DNA of 64,000 nt from Streptococcus sp. VT 162 (GTDB taxonomy: Bacteria; Bacillota; Bacilli; Lactobacillales; Streptococcaceae), in the NCBI GenBank assembly GCA_000688775.2, contig CP007628.2, positions 1,116,001 to 1,180,000 of the forward strand. The letters are read 5' to 3'. The position numbers and the translations under genes were made by a program. This document shows, piece by piece, positions 10,262 through 18,176 of this stretch. The notes below the pieces were generated by a model. It saw only the letters and a program-made list of their open reading frames with translations, ran no database searches and was not told where the DNA came from. The stretch's first letter is position 1, and the number at the start of each line of letters is the position of its first letter.

Positions 10262-10993
10262 TTATTGTCTCAATTTCGAAAAGACTTCCCCAATCTTGCC
10301 TTCAATGACCAATGTAGCTTGGCTGTCTTGTTGAATACTGGTTTTATTGATAAGGACCAGATTTGTTCCAGAAAAATAGTTTACTAGGCTAGCTGCAGGA
10401 TAAACAACCAAGGAAGTCCCACCAATAATCAGCAAGTCTGCTTGCCGAATAGCTTGTGCAGCTTGACTAAAAACATCCATGTCAAGTGATTCTTCATACA
10501 AGGTCACGTCAGGCTTGACCACCTTGCCACAGTCTAAGCAGTGGGGAACAGGTCCCTCGAGGGCAAGAAAAGCAGTTAAGTCATAGAAACGTTGACAACC
10601 TAGGCAGTAATTCCGGTCCGCACTCCCATGCAATTTAAAGATCTTTTGGGAGCCAGCCATTTCATGAAGACTATCGATATTTTGTGTCACAACAGCCTTT
10701 AGCTTACCTGTCTTTTCCAAAGCAGCTAGATAAGTGTGAGCAGCATTAGGCTTGGCTTCTGGATAAATCAGGTATTTTTTATAGAAGTCAAAAAAATCTT
10801 CTGGATAGCGCTCAAACATGGTCCGAGAAACGAGTTGCTCTGCCGTAAAATGACGGCCTAACTGATGACTATAAACACCATCTGAACTACGAAAATCTGG
10901 GATATTAGACTCGGTTGACACTCCTGCCCCTCCAAAGAAAACAATCCGTTGGCTTTGATCTATCAAGTCTTGTAATTGTTCAATTTTATCCAT
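10262..10993 (-). CDS. SIR2-family NAD-dependent protein deacylase (sirtuin)
   Basis: A 243-residue sirtuin. The NAD-binding motif GGAGVSTESNIPDFRS, the TQNIDSLHEMAGS motif, the catalytic His in KLHGS, and the zinc ribbon (CLGCQ ... CLDCG) are all visible. Sirtuins remove acyl groups from lysines and release nicotinamide and O-acyl-ADP-ribose. I chose the ATG at 10991-10993, seven bases after AAGGAG; a GTG one codon upstream is too close to it. It lies downstream of deoD beyond a terminator, and is bracketed by two copies of the deoD tail, which suggests insertion or recombination. Some SIR2 proteins serve in phage defence, but this one is a plain single-domain deacylase. Confidence 0.93.
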   Translation of the reverse strand: MDKIEQLQDLIDQSQRIVFFGGAGVSTESNIPDFRSSDGVYSHQLGRHFTAEQLVSRTMFERYPEDFFDFYKKYLIYPEAKPNAAHTYLAALEKTGKLKAVVTQNIDSLHEMAGSQKIFKLHGSADRNYCLGCQRFYDLTAFLALEGPVPHCLDCGKVVKPDVTLYEESLDMDVFSQAAQAIRQADLLIIGGTSLVVYPAASLVNYFSGTNLVLINKTSIQQDSQATLVIEGKIGEVFSKLRQ

Positions 10994-11018
10994 CACATTT
11001 CTCCTTAAGCTGAGTTCT

Positions 11019-11052
11019 AAAAAAGTTGAAAATCAATAGTTGGATTTTCAAC
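11019..11052 (-). terminator. Terminator of deoD
   Basis: Minus-strand arms GTTGAAAATC and GATTTTCAAC pair over an 8-nt loop (11025-11034 with 11043-11052) and are followed by a run of six T. It separates deoD from the sirtuin gene. Confidence 0.85.
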
Positions 11053-11091
11053 TCTTTCTTTATCATTGCTAAGATATTGAAAATAAATCAC

Positions 11092-11109
11092 TTACAACAG
11101 TTCTTGTAA
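11092..11109. promoter_or_regulatory. Inverted repeat upstream of the sirtuin gene
   Basis: A perfect 6+6 inverted repeat, TTACAA-N6-TTGTAA, lies about 100 bp upstream of the sirtuin start and between the deoD stop and its terminator. It could be an operator. It does not fit the Rex consensus (TTGTGAA arms). I cannot name the regulator. Confidence 0.35.
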
Positions 11110-11137
11110 CTAATGTAATTGAAAATCTATTCTCTGA

Positions 11138-11848
11138 TTACTCTGCAATCAAGGTTTCCAAACCAACCTTCATCATATCGGTGAAGGTATTTTGGCGTTC
11201 TTCTGCAGTAGTATCTTCATCTGGATTGACCAAGCTATCAGAGATTGTCATGATAGCTAGCGCATCAACGTGGTGTTGGGCAGCAAGATAGTAAAGTGCT
11301 GCTGCTTCCATTTCTACAGCTTTAACTCCCCATTTACCAAGCTCAATGTTCTTTTCAAAGTAGTTTGAGTAAAAGACATCAGATGACAAGACGTTCCCAA
11401 CGTGGGTTGTCATACCGAGTTCTTTAGCGATATGGTAGGCCTTGTCAAGCAAATCAAAGCTAGCGATTTGTGGGAAATCATACTGTGGCCAGTCATTGCG
11501 GATGATGTTTGAGTTGGTTGCAGCTGCTTGCGCCAAAACCAATTCACGGACATGAACATCTTCATTTAATGAACCCGCAGTTCCCACACGAATCAATTTC
11601 TTCACTCCGTAGTCTACAATCAACTCACGGGCATAGATAGAAATGGACGGCATTCCCATCCCAGTTCCCATGACCGATACACGGTGACCCTTGTACGTAC
11701 CAGTGTAGCCAAACATGTTACGCACTTCGTTAAAACAAACAGCATCTTCAAGGAAATTCTCCGCAATAAACTTAGCACGAAGAGGATCCCCAGGAAGAAG
11801 AATTTTATCAGCAATTTCACCCTGCTGAGCAGCAATATGGATAGACAT
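11138..11848 (-). CDS. deoD: Purine nucleoside phosphorylase DeoD
   Basis: A 236-residue trimeric/hexameric type PNP that phosphorolyses 6-amino and 6-oxo purine nucleosides. The start is the ATG at 11846-11848 ([20 protein letters not shown]). An 8-residue upstream extension lies in the non-coding region and is not supported. [20 protein letters not shown] and [15 protein letters not shown] are conserved substrate-site segments. It closes the rpiA-deoB-punA salvage cluster, but is separated from it by a 472-bp structured region. The last 57 bases are duplicated at 10095-10151. Confidence 0.95.
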   Translation of the reverse strand: MSIHIAAQQGEIADKILLPGDPLRAKFIAENFLEDAVCFNEVRNMFGYTGTYKGHRVSVMGTGMGMPSISIYARELIVDYGVKKLIRVGTAGSLNEDVHVRELVLAQAAATNSNIIRNDWPQYDFPQIASFDLLDKAYHIAKELGMTTHVGNVLSSDVFYSNYFEKNIELGKWGVKAVEMEAAALYYLAAQHHVDALAIMTISDSLVNPDEDTTAEERQNTFTDMMKVGLETLIAE

Positions 11849-11880
11849 AATATAAGATACCAAACCCGTCAAAAAGCGAA

Positions 11881-11938
11881 GGGAAAATAGGAGTTGGGTG
11901 CAGTGAGCGATGCTCGCTAGACCAACTATCTTTTTCCC
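11881..11938. repeat. Long hairpin A of the deoD upstream array
   Basis: A near-perfect 58-bp stem-loop. Outer arms are GGGAAAA/TTTTTCCC, middle arms are AGTTGG/CCAACT, and the inner arms are GAGC/GCTC around ATC. It shares a framework with hairpin B, AAAATAGGA at one side and CTAGAC ... TATCTTTTTC at the other, so the two belong to one repeat family. Confidence 0.75.
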
Positions 11939-12062
11939 ACTGCTTTTAGGGTGGGTTCAATTCCTTTCTTTCTTAATTTTTATGATATAGAAGAGAACAG
12001 TCCGAGTTCAATTCAAAACCGAACTCCCCTTCCTTTCTGAATTTCTAGAAAAGTTTCCGCTC

Positions 12063-12080
12063 GTGTTCAAATTTGAACAC
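12063..12080. repeat. 18-bp perfect palindrome
   Basis: GTGTTCAAATTTGAACAC is its own reverse complement, with no loop. That is more like a protein-binding operator than a terminator. It is the third unit of the array upstream of deoD. Confidence 0.6.
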
Positions 12081-12119
12081 ACGCTCTACCTTTCTTTATT
12101 GTATATTTAGGATAGCGAC

Positions 12120-12197
12120 AGAGAACAAAGTAAAAATAGGAAACTGACGAAGCATCGCAGATGCTAGACAGTTTATCTTTTTCACGCAGTTCTCTGC
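12120..12197. repeat. Long hairpin B of the deoD upstream array
   Basis: The outer arms CAGAGAAC/GTTCTCTG enclose AAAAATAGGAAACTG/CAGTTTATCTTTTT and an inner AGCATC/GATGCT stem. It has the same layout as hairpin A about 240 bp away. Confidence 0.75.
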
Positions 12198-12320
12198 CCG
12201 TATTCAGTTCAGCAAATACGGTTTACCCATCCTTTCTTTCTTGATTTTAAATTTAAATATTTCACAGAACAATTAGCCCGAGTTTGACTATAACTCAGAT
12301 ACTCTGCCTTTCTGTAGTTC

Positions 12321-13031
12321 CTAGTTTACCAATGAATCTAAAAATGCATACAGTTTTGCATTCATTTCAGAATAATCGTTTCCACGTAATTCTTCTGGTG
12401 TTTGAACAAAAGGCAACTTTTCACTTTGCTCTCTTAATTTCTCCTCACCATCCGCAGCAATCAATAATTCTACTGCGTCTGGATCAAATTCCAAATGAGC
12501 CTGAAAGGCATAATGTTTTGGACTGAAGCGAATAATTTGGCGTGGACAACCTTGACTGGTCGCCAAGACGACAGCTTCATCTGTCAGCCCTGGCATATCA
12601 CCGTGCCAGTGGCCGGTTTCTATGGTTTCTCCGAACAAGCTGAAATGAGGATCTGTTAGACCTTGCATCGTCAATGTCACAGGATAAACACCGATCTCGC
12701 GCTCTGGACTATGTTCATACTTCGCACCATAGGCAACAGATAGGAGTTGCGCACCAAGACAGACACCAACAATATAAATATCTGTAGCAATCGCTTCTTT
12801 CATAAAAGCAAGCTCAGCCTTTGGATCATAGTATGGGAAGTTTTCTCTATCCTCATCAGGTGATTGAGGACCACCCATGACAATCAGAAAATCAATCCCG
12901 TCAATTGTTTCAGGAAGAGGTTCTTTTTCATAAACCTTTGTTGATGTAATTTGATGACCTCGTTCTATAGCCCATTTTAGATATGCGCCTGGAACCTCAA
13001 ATGTCTCATGTAAAATAAAGTGAACTCTCAT
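12321..13031 (-). CDS. Class I glutamine amidotransferase-like protein
   Basis: A 236-residue stand-alone GATase-1 domain, similar in layout to the E. coli YfeJ group and to the amidotransferase half of GuaA. The nucleophile Cys is in VGVCLGAQLLS, and the His/Glu pair is in FQAHLEFD. It has no synthetase domain, so its amide acceptor is unknown. I start it at the ATG 13029-13031 (MRVHFILHETFEVPG). There is no clear Shine-Dalgarno, and the gene begins just four bases after the punA stop, so translational coupling to punA is likely. Confidence 0.85.
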   Translation of the reverse strand: MRVHFILHETFEVPGAYLKWAIERGHQITSTKVYEKEPLPETIDGIDFLIVMGGPQSPDEDRENFPYYDPKAELAFMKEAIATDIYIVGVCLGAQLLSVAYGAKYEHSPEREIGVYPVTLTMQGLTDPHFSLFGETIETGHWHGDMPGLTDEAVVLATSQGCPRQIIRFSPKHYAFQAHLEFDPDAVELLIAADGEEKLREQSEKLPFVQTPEELRGNDYSEMNAKLYAFLDSLVN

Positions 13032-13035
13032 GACA

Positions 13036-13845
13036 TTACAATTCAGCAAGAATCGCTTTAAGCAAGCCTTTGAAGTCGCCTTTGACACGTTCAGTCACTT
13101 CTACAACTTCCTCGTGGTTAAGTTCTTCTTGGAATCCTGCAGCATGGTTAGTAATACATGAAATACCGAGAACTTTCAAGCCTGAGTGAGCGGCCACAAT
13201 AACTTCAGGAACCGTAGACATACCAACCGCATCTGCTCCCAGTGTCTTATAGGCACGAATCTCTGCAGGTGTTTCATATGTCGGACCAGTAACACCGATA
13301 TAGACACCTTCATCAAGCTTGATACCAAGTTTTTTAGCCACTTCATGGGCAGTAGCACAGTATTCTGGTGTGTAGGCTTTAGACATATCTGGGAAACGTG
13401 GACCAAAGTCATCCAAGTTTTCACCCATCAATGGGTTTTGCCCCGTCATATTGATATGGTCTGAGATAGCCATCAAGGTACCAGGACCGAAACCAATACC
13501 GCCAGCTGCATTGGTTACAATGACACCTTCACATCCGAGAACTTTCATCACACGTACTGGGAAAGTCACGACTTCGAGAGGATTTCCTTCGTAGAAATGG
13601 AAACGACCTTGAAGAGCCAAGACCTTGCGACCTGAAAGTTCACCATATACCAATTTCCCAGCGTGTCCAACTACTGTAGAGCGACCCCAGTTTGGAATGT
13701 CTGCATAATCTACTACAACTGGATTTTCGATTTCTTCTGCCAATTCTCCAAGGCCTGATCCAAGGATTAGACCGAACTCAGGCACTTGGATTCCTTTTTC
13801 TTTCAGGAAAGCAGCTGTTTCCTTGATCTTATCTAAAAATGTCAT
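13036..13845 (-). CDS. punA: Purine nucleoside phosphorylase PunA (guanosine/inosine type)
   Basis: A 269-residue trimeric PNP. Phosphate and purine site motifs visible are LILGSGLGELAEEI, LQGRFHFYEG, NAAGGIGFGPG and the purine-site segment GADAVGMSTVPEV. It cleaves inosine and guanosine to base plus ribose-1-phosphate, which DeoB then converts to ribose-5-phosphate. The ATG overlaps the stop of the DUF1697 gene (ATGA), and AGGAGACACAGA precedes it. Confidence 0.95.
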   Translation of the reverse strand: MTFLDKIKETAAFLKEKGIQVPEFGLILGSGLGELAEEIENPVVVDYADIPNWGRSTVVGHAGKLVYGELSGRKVLALQGRFHFYEGNPLEVVTFPVRVMKVLGCEGVIVTNAAGGIGFGPGTLMAISDHINMTGQNPLMGENLDDFGPRFPDMSKAYTPEYCATAHEVAKKLGIKLDEGVYIGVTGPTYETPAEIRAYKTLGADAVGMSTVPEVIVAAHSGLKVLGISCITNHAAGFQEELNHEEVVEVTERVKGDFKGLLKAILAEL

Positions 13846-14402
13846 TCTGTGTCTCCTTTATTATTTTTTAGCATTTGACCGATTTTGTCAAAGGTTTTTG
13901 CGTTGCGAATGGTGATGTTGCGATAGAAAGGCATCTTGAGCAAGTACTTGTGATAGGCAGTTGCATAGTAGGATTTTTCAGAGAATTTCCCCCAGAAAAT
14001 CCCAAGTCTTCCAAAATGAACCACTTCATCTTTCAGTTCCAAACTTTCAACTTTCTCGATGACTTGATCCACATCCAAGCCCTCCGTGTAGAAGAGCACA
14101 TCTTTTCGAGCTAGGTCTTTGGTCCACCAATCTGGCAGATTCTTCAGCTCTGCTTCATAGTCTTCATGACTCAGCAAAGAGAAGCTCTGAATAAATGGAT
14201 AATGGATTTCAAAGAAAGCCTCTAACTTTTCAACCAATTGGGCTTTGTCATCTGTCGAAGTAAAGAAAATATTGCCACTGTTGATATAGGTTTCAACTTT
14301 TTCCAGTCCCAACTCTGTCAGTTCTTGACGAAGTTGCGCCATAGCAACCTTATTCTTCCCACCTACATTAATGCCCCTTACCAGTAAAGCATAGCGTTTC
14401 AT
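13842..14402 (-). CDS. DUF1697 family protein
   Basis: A 186-residue protein matching the DUF1697 pattern: an N-terminal RYALLVRGINVGGKNKVAMA, then TYINSGNIFFTS. The fold is ferredoxin-like and the function is unknown. It sits between deoB (one base away) and punA (overlap of four bases), so it is fully embedded in the nucleoside salvage operon. That suggests a role linked to nucleoside use, but this is inference. Confidence 0.85.
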   Translation of the reverse strand: MKRYALLVRGINVGGKNKVAMAQLRQELTELGLEKVETYINSGNIFFTSTDDKAQLVEKLEAFFEIHYPFIQSFSLLSHEDYEAELKNLPDWWTKDLARKDVLFYTEGLDVDQVIEKVESLELKDEVVHFGRLGIFWGKFSEKSYYATAYHKYLLKMPFYRNITIRNAKTFDKIGQMLKNNKGDTE

Positions 14403-14403
14403 C

Positions 14404-15615
14404 TTATACCAATTTATCTAAGAAACTTTCCCCAATCATGGCAGTTTCAACACCAAAGTTATCCGCAACTGTCGCTGAGATATCTGCAAAATGTCCGACT
14501 GGAATGACACCATTTCCCTTAAAGCTAGGGCTGTAAGCTAAAAGTGGAATATATTCACGAGTGTGGTCAGTTCCAGCATAGGTTGGGTCATTTCCGTGGT
14601 CCGCAGTAATCAAGAGAAGATCATTTTCTCTCATGGCAGCGATAATTTCAGGCAAGCGTTCATCAAACTCATGCAAGCAATCACGGTAACCATGAGCATT
14701 GCGGCGGTGGCCGTAAAGGGCATCAAAGTCAACTAAGTTTGTGAAGGAGAATCCTTTTTCAAACTCAGCAAGTCCCATAGTCTTCAATAATGTATCAATT
14801 CCGTGGCTGTTTGACTTGTTGTGGCCCATGTCATGATTGATACCAGCACCATTAAAGATATCGTTGATTTTACCAACAGCGTAAGTATCGATACCAGCCT
14901 CATTCAATTTATCCAAAACAGTTGGTGCAAATGGAGAAACGGCTAAGTCACGACGATTTGCTGTACGAGTGAAGTTACCTGGCTCACCAACATATGGACG
15001 GGCAATGATACGACCTAGAAGAGCAGGACGCTCAAGGGTAATTGAACGAGCGTATTCACAGATACGGTACAATTCATCCAAAGGAATAATGTCTTCATGG
15101 GCAGCAATTTGCAAAACAGGGTCAGCTGAAGTATAGATAATCAACTCTCCAGTTTCCATTTGACGTGGTCCGAAATCATCGATAACAGCCGTACCTGAGT
15201 AAGGTTTGTTGGCTTCACGAATGACCTTACGTCCTGAAAATTCTTCAATCTTTGTCAAGATTTCTTCTGGAAATCCGTTCCAGAAAGTATCGAAAGGCTC
15301 AGTAATATTGAGTCCCATGATTTCCCAGTGACCAGTCATGGTATCCTTACCAAGGGAAACTTCTTCCAATTTTGTTGCATATCCTGTTGGATTGCTTTCA
15401 GCTGGTACAGTCTTTAGAGGAGTTTCGCGAGGAATATTTCCTAGACCGATTTTAGCCATGTTTGGCACATTCAAACCAACTGTTTTGGAAATGTGTCCTA
15501 GTGTGTCAGAAGCTCCATCTGGAACCCCTGCATTGACAAAGTTATTGGCATCTGGTGCAGCACCGATTCCCACAGAATCCAGTACAACCAAGTGAATCCG
15601 ATTAAATTTTGACAT
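14404..15615 (-). CDS. deoB: Phosphopentomutase DeoB
   Basis: A 403-residue alkaline-phosphatase superfamily mutase that interconverts (deoxy)ribose-1-phosphate and -5-phosphate. It begins [20 protein letters not shown] with the metal-binding Asp in VVLDSVGIG. The catalytic Thr is in [15 protein letters not shown], and further metal ligands lie in [13 protein letters not shown] and [12 protein letters not shown]. The start is preceded by GGAGACAGACT. It links PunA/DeoD to RpiA. Confidence 0.96.
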   Translation of the reverse strand: MSKFNRIHLVVLDSVGIGAAPDANNFVNAGVPDGASDTLGHISKTVGLNVPNMAKIGLGNIPRETPLKTVPAESNPTGYATKLEEVSLGKDTMTGHWEIMGLNITEPFDTFWNGFPEEILTKIEEFSGRKVIREANKPYSGTAVIDDFGPRQMETGELIIYTSADPVLQIAAHEDIIPLDELYRICEYARSITLERPALLGRIIARPYVGEPGNFTRTANRRDLAVSPFAPTVLDKLNEAGIDTYAVGKINDIFNGAGINHDMGHNKSNSHGIDTLLKTMGLAEFEKGFSFTNLVDFDALYGHRRNAHGYRDCLHEFDERLPEIIAAMRENDLLLITADHGNDPTYAGTDHTREYIPLLAYSPSFKGNGVIPVGHFADISATVADNFGVETAMIGESFLDKLV

Positions 15616-15638
15616 AGTCTGTCTCCTTATTTTTTTGA

Positions 15639-16322
15639 TTAGTTTGCTTTTTTTGAAGTTAAAATCTGAACACCATCTCGTCCCGCTACGATGACCTTAT
15701 CCACCATTTGGTTGAACAAGCCATGCTCTACGACACCAACGACATGGTCCAATTCTTGTCCGAAGGCAATCGGATCTTCAATGACATCCAAGGCTAGGTC
15801 AATGATAAAGTTCTGCATATCGGTCACAAAACGTTGGCCGTCTTTTTCACGGAAACTTGGTTTGTAGCCAGCTCGCTCAAACCGACGAAAGACCTGTTCT
15901 GCACCATACTGAACCACTTCTACAGGCAATTTAAAAGCACCTAGTTTCTCTACCAGTTTGCTTTCATCGACCACCCAAATGTATTCTTTTGAGGGCGTTG
16001 CGACAACCTTCTCCATCAGAAGGGCACCACCACCACCTTTGATCCCGTTGGACTGACTATCTACTTCATCCGCCCCGTCAACCGTCACATCGACAAAGTC
16101 TACTTGATCAATCGACTTGAGCGGGATGTTAAGACCTTCAGCCTGTTTACTGGTCACACTGGAAGTCGTTACAGCAGTAATCTGCAAACCTTCTTCCTTA
16201 ATCCGACGACCGATTTCTTCTACGAAATAGTAAGCAGTTGATCCAGTACCGAGTCCAACAACCATACCATCCTTGACAAACTCAGCAGCCTTGATACCTG
16301 CTATCTTTTTCAGATTCTCCAC
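15639..16322 (-). CDS. rpiA: Ribose-5-phosphate isomerase A
   Basis: A 227-residue isomerase joining nucleoside sugar salvage to the pentose phosphate pathway. [27 protein letters not shown] and [14 protein letters not shown] are the substrate-binding signatures. The start is a GTG (16320-16322) preceded by GGAGGTGTTTAA; there is no in-frame ATG near it. It is the first gene of the rpiA-deoB-DUF1697-punA cluster. Confidence 0.96.
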   Translation of the reverse strand: MENLKKIAGIKAAEFVKDGMVVGLGTGSTAYYFVEEIGRRIKEEGLQITAVTTSSVTSKQAEGLNIPLKSIDQVDFVDVTVDGADEVDSQSNGIKGGGGALLMEKVVATPSKEYIWVVDESKLVEKLGAFKLPVEVVQYGAEQVFRRFERAGYKPSFREKDGQRFVTDMQNFIIDLALDVIEDPIAFGQELDHVVGVVEHGLFNQMVDKVIVAGRDGVQILTSKKAN

Positions 16323-16392
16323 TTAAACACCTCCATTAAAGAGCTATTTTTATTATAACATGTATCCGTTTTTATTTCATGGATACACTGGA

Positions 16393-16421
16393 AAAACCCG
16401 AACATTTTTATTTCGGGTTTT
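16393..16421 (-). terminator. Terminator after the U32 gene
   Basis: The arms AAAACCCGAA and TTCGGGTTTT pair over a 9-nt loop, downstream of the U32 protein gene and upstream of rpiA. Confidence 0.8.
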
Positions 16422-16427
16422 GGTGTC

Positions 16428-17357
16428 CTATTTAACCATATCAGGATCGTAATCATAGAATCCTGTATCGAGGAAACGGTTTTTAGGGTGTAACTTGCGC
16501 ACTTCCTCATCTAACAAGAAGGCTTGGTCATGGCTAAAGTTGCCCTCTTGGATCAAGCCACGTGCTTGGATAAAGAGTTTAGCAATTTCTACAAAATTCT
16601 GACCAGGTGTGTAGAGCCCCTCTAGCTTCCAGTGAGTAAAACCATGCTCCACCAATTCTGTCAATTTGGTCATCAAATCAAGGTCGTTATTTGCAAAAAT
16701 GTGGGTCCCATGATTGTCTTCAAAGATAGAGTAATGGCTCTCAGGGTCACTCGGTTCTGCTAAGAAGAGGTCACGTTTACGTGTCTTTTCATCATCGATG
16801 TGCGTGAAGTTATAGTAGTTTTGCAAGAGCGGACGCTTAGAATGATGAATGACACTAGCTCCATAAACCAATACTTCAGCAGGAATTTCCAAAATCTCTG
16901 GCATCTTGAAGAGTTCAGCAGATGGAATTTCACGCGCCAAAACAGCCTCAGAGGCGCCTGCCTTTTGACCCCAGAAGTTAATCTGACGACTGCTTGTCAC
17001 CATGGTTGAAGCATCGTAGATGGTCTTAAAGGAATAGCCATCACGGTTGACCACGTAAAAGACACCTGCATCTCCTACTGTAATATAGTCTGTCTTGATT
17101 TCTTCCAAGAAGTCTAGGAAAGGCTTGATTCGGTCCATCATATCTTGGTGCATGAGGGCATTGACTGCGACGATCAATTCCTTGCCTGCTTCATGAACCA
17201 ACTTAGCAATCTCACGCAATTGGTCATGACTAAAAGTCGTTGGCAGACGAAGGCCAAAATCTTTCTCACCAACATAGATACGATCTACGCCAGCTTCGAG
17301 TAGTTGTTCAACTTGTTCAATACTTTCAGCAGTTGCTGTAATGATAATCTTTTCCAT
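16428..17357 (-). CDS. U32 family protein (TrhP1/YrrN-like, Cys-less)
   Basis: A 309-residue member of the peptidase U32 family; in B. subtilis such proteins (YrrN/YrrO, now TrhP1/TrhP2) take part in 5-hydroxyuridine formation in tRNA. The N-terminus (MEKIIITATAESIEQVEQLL) and DRIYVGEKDFGLRLP are typical. The region where the family signature carries cysteines reads VYGASVIHHSKRPLLQNYYN here, without Cys, as in the shorter TrhP1 branch. The start has no Shine-Dalgarno and lies seven bases after an extended -10 box, so the mRNA is probably leaderless. It is monocistronic, ended by a terminator. Confidence 0.87.
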   Translation of the reverse strand: MEKIIITATAESIEQVEQLLEAGVDRIYVGEKDFGLRLPTTFSHDQLREIAKLVHEAGKELIVAVNALMHQDMMDRIKPFLDFLEEIKTDYITVGDAGVFYVVNRDGYSFKTIYDASTMVTSSRQINFWGQKAGASEAVLAREIPSAELFKMPEILEIPAEVLVYGASVIHHSKRPLLQNYYNFTHIDDEKTRKRDLFLAEPSDPESHYSIFEDNHGTHIFANNDLDLMTKLTELVEHGFTHWKLEGLYTPGQNFVEIAKLFIQARGLIQEGNFSHDQAFLLDEEVRKLHPKNRFLDTGFYDYDPDMVK

Positions 17358-17364
17358 AAGAAAA

Positions 17365-17370
17365 ATTATA
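17365..17370 (-). promoter_or_regulatory. Extended -10 promoter of a probably leaderless gene
   Basis: TATAAT preceded by TGG on the minus strand, with seven bases (TTTTCTT) between the box and the ATG. The expected start of transcription falls on or next to the A of the ATG, so no room is left for a ribosome binding site. Confidence 0.6.
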
Positions 17371-17444
17371 CCACATTTCTCAAAAATCAGCTATGGGTAC
17401 TGGGAGTTTCACAAAAAGTTAAACTTGTTTCTATCTTTTCCAAT

Positions 17445-17477
17445 CAAAAAAGTGAACAGTAACTTGTACCATTCACT
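17445..17477 (-). terminator. Terminator after the ABC exporter operon
   Basis: The arms AGTGAA and TTCACT (17451-17456 with 17472-17477) pair on the minus strand and are followed by six T. Confidence 0.65.
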
Positions 17478-17482
17478 CTATT

Positions 17483-18163
17483 TTATGCATGTGTTTCTTC
17501 AACTAGGTGGCCATCATTCATGACATAAATACGGTCAACCTTATCAAGAAGGCGTGTATCATGAGTGATCATGACAACTCCTCTTCCTTGTTCATGGGCA
17601 ATGGCAGCCAGCATCTCCGTTACTTGGTAAGCACGCTCGGTATCTAGACTGGCTGTCGGCTCATCTGCAAGCACAATGCTTGGATTGTTATAGAGCGCTC
17701 TAGCAATCGCGGCACGTTGACGTTCGCCACCCGATAGAGCTTTGGGATAATGATTTTGAACTTTTTCCAAATCCAACAAGTCAAAGAGTTCTTTTCGGTC
17801 ACTTTTACTATTTTTTCCCTTATCTAGTTTGTCAATCAAATCCAGCTGTTCCTTGACTGTTAGAAACGGAATTAGGTTTGAAGCCTGGAGAATGAAACCA
17901 AACTCTCTAAAACGGAGATCTGTTTTTTCCTTCTCCGTCAAACTGCCTGTTTCCTTCCCCTTTACCAAAATTTTTCCACTCGATGCTTCCTGAAGTTGTC
18001 CTAGAGTCGTTAGAAAAGTCGTCTTTCCAGATCCAGAAGGCCCGACGATAGCTACGAACTCTCCCGCATTTAGCTGAAAATTCGTCTCATGCAGGGCTAC
18101 GACTCTCATCTTTCCTTCCCCGTAGGTTTTTGTCACTTGATTCATTTCAATCAATGCTGTCAT
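17483..18163 (-). CDS. ABC transporter ATP-binding protein (MacB/HrtA type)
   Basis: A 226-residue ABC ATPase of the MacB/LolD/HrtA group. Walker A is GPSGSGKTT, the signature is LSGGERQRAAIARAL, and Walker B is IVLADEPTASLD. I start it at the ATG 18161-18163, six bases after AAGGAG; an 8-residue extension overlaps the permease gene. Its partner permease lies 13 bases upstream. The pair resembles HrtAB/DevCA-type exporters, which act mechanically on the membrane and export small hydrophobic compounds (heme in HrtAB). The substrate here is unknown. Confidence 0.88.
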   Translation of the reverse strand: MTALIEMNQVTKTYGEGKMRVVALHETNFQLNAGEFVAIVGPSGSGKTTFLTTLGQLQEASSGKILVKGKETGSLTEKEKTDLRFREFGFILQASNLIPFLTVKEQLDLIDKLDKGKNSKSDRKELFDLLDLEKVQNHYPKALSGGERQRAAIARALYNNPSIVLADEPTASLDTERAYQVTEMLAAIAHEQGRGVVMITHDTRLLDKVDRIYVMNDGHLVEETHA

Positions 18164-18176
18164 ACTATTCTCCTTA

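Larger units (their letters stand above)
11849..12320 (-). other. 472-bp non-coding region with an array of hairpins before deoD
   Basis: No gene is visible here. Read on the minus strand, the region holds five units, each starting with a purine tract of the form (A)AGAAAGG and followed by an inverted repeat: GAGTT/AACTC (12280-12296), CCGTATT/AATACGG (12198-12221), an 18-bp perfect palindrome (12063-12080) and GAGTTC/GAACTC (12004-12026). Units 2 and 5 also contain a long hairpin (about 12120-12197 and 11881-11938). The two long hairpins share AAAAAGATA ... GTCTAGC ... CCTATTTT. This may be repeat-derived or a regulatory leader for deoD. It does not match the purine riboswitch core that I know. 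Confidence 0.7.

Noticed and set aside
11092..11109. Rex-binding site near the sirtuin gene
   Set aside because: The arms are TTACAA/TTGTAA, lacking the G/C positions of the Rex consensus TTGTGAA-N4-TTCACAA.
11849..12320. Purine riboswitch upstream of deoD
   Set aside because: The conserved three-way-junction core of purine riboswitches is not present, and the region is built of simple repeated hairpins.
16310..16510. A 66-residue minus-strand ORF between rpiA and the U32 gene
   Set aside because: It spans the intergenic terminator and overlaps both neighbours in another frame; it has no family resemblance.
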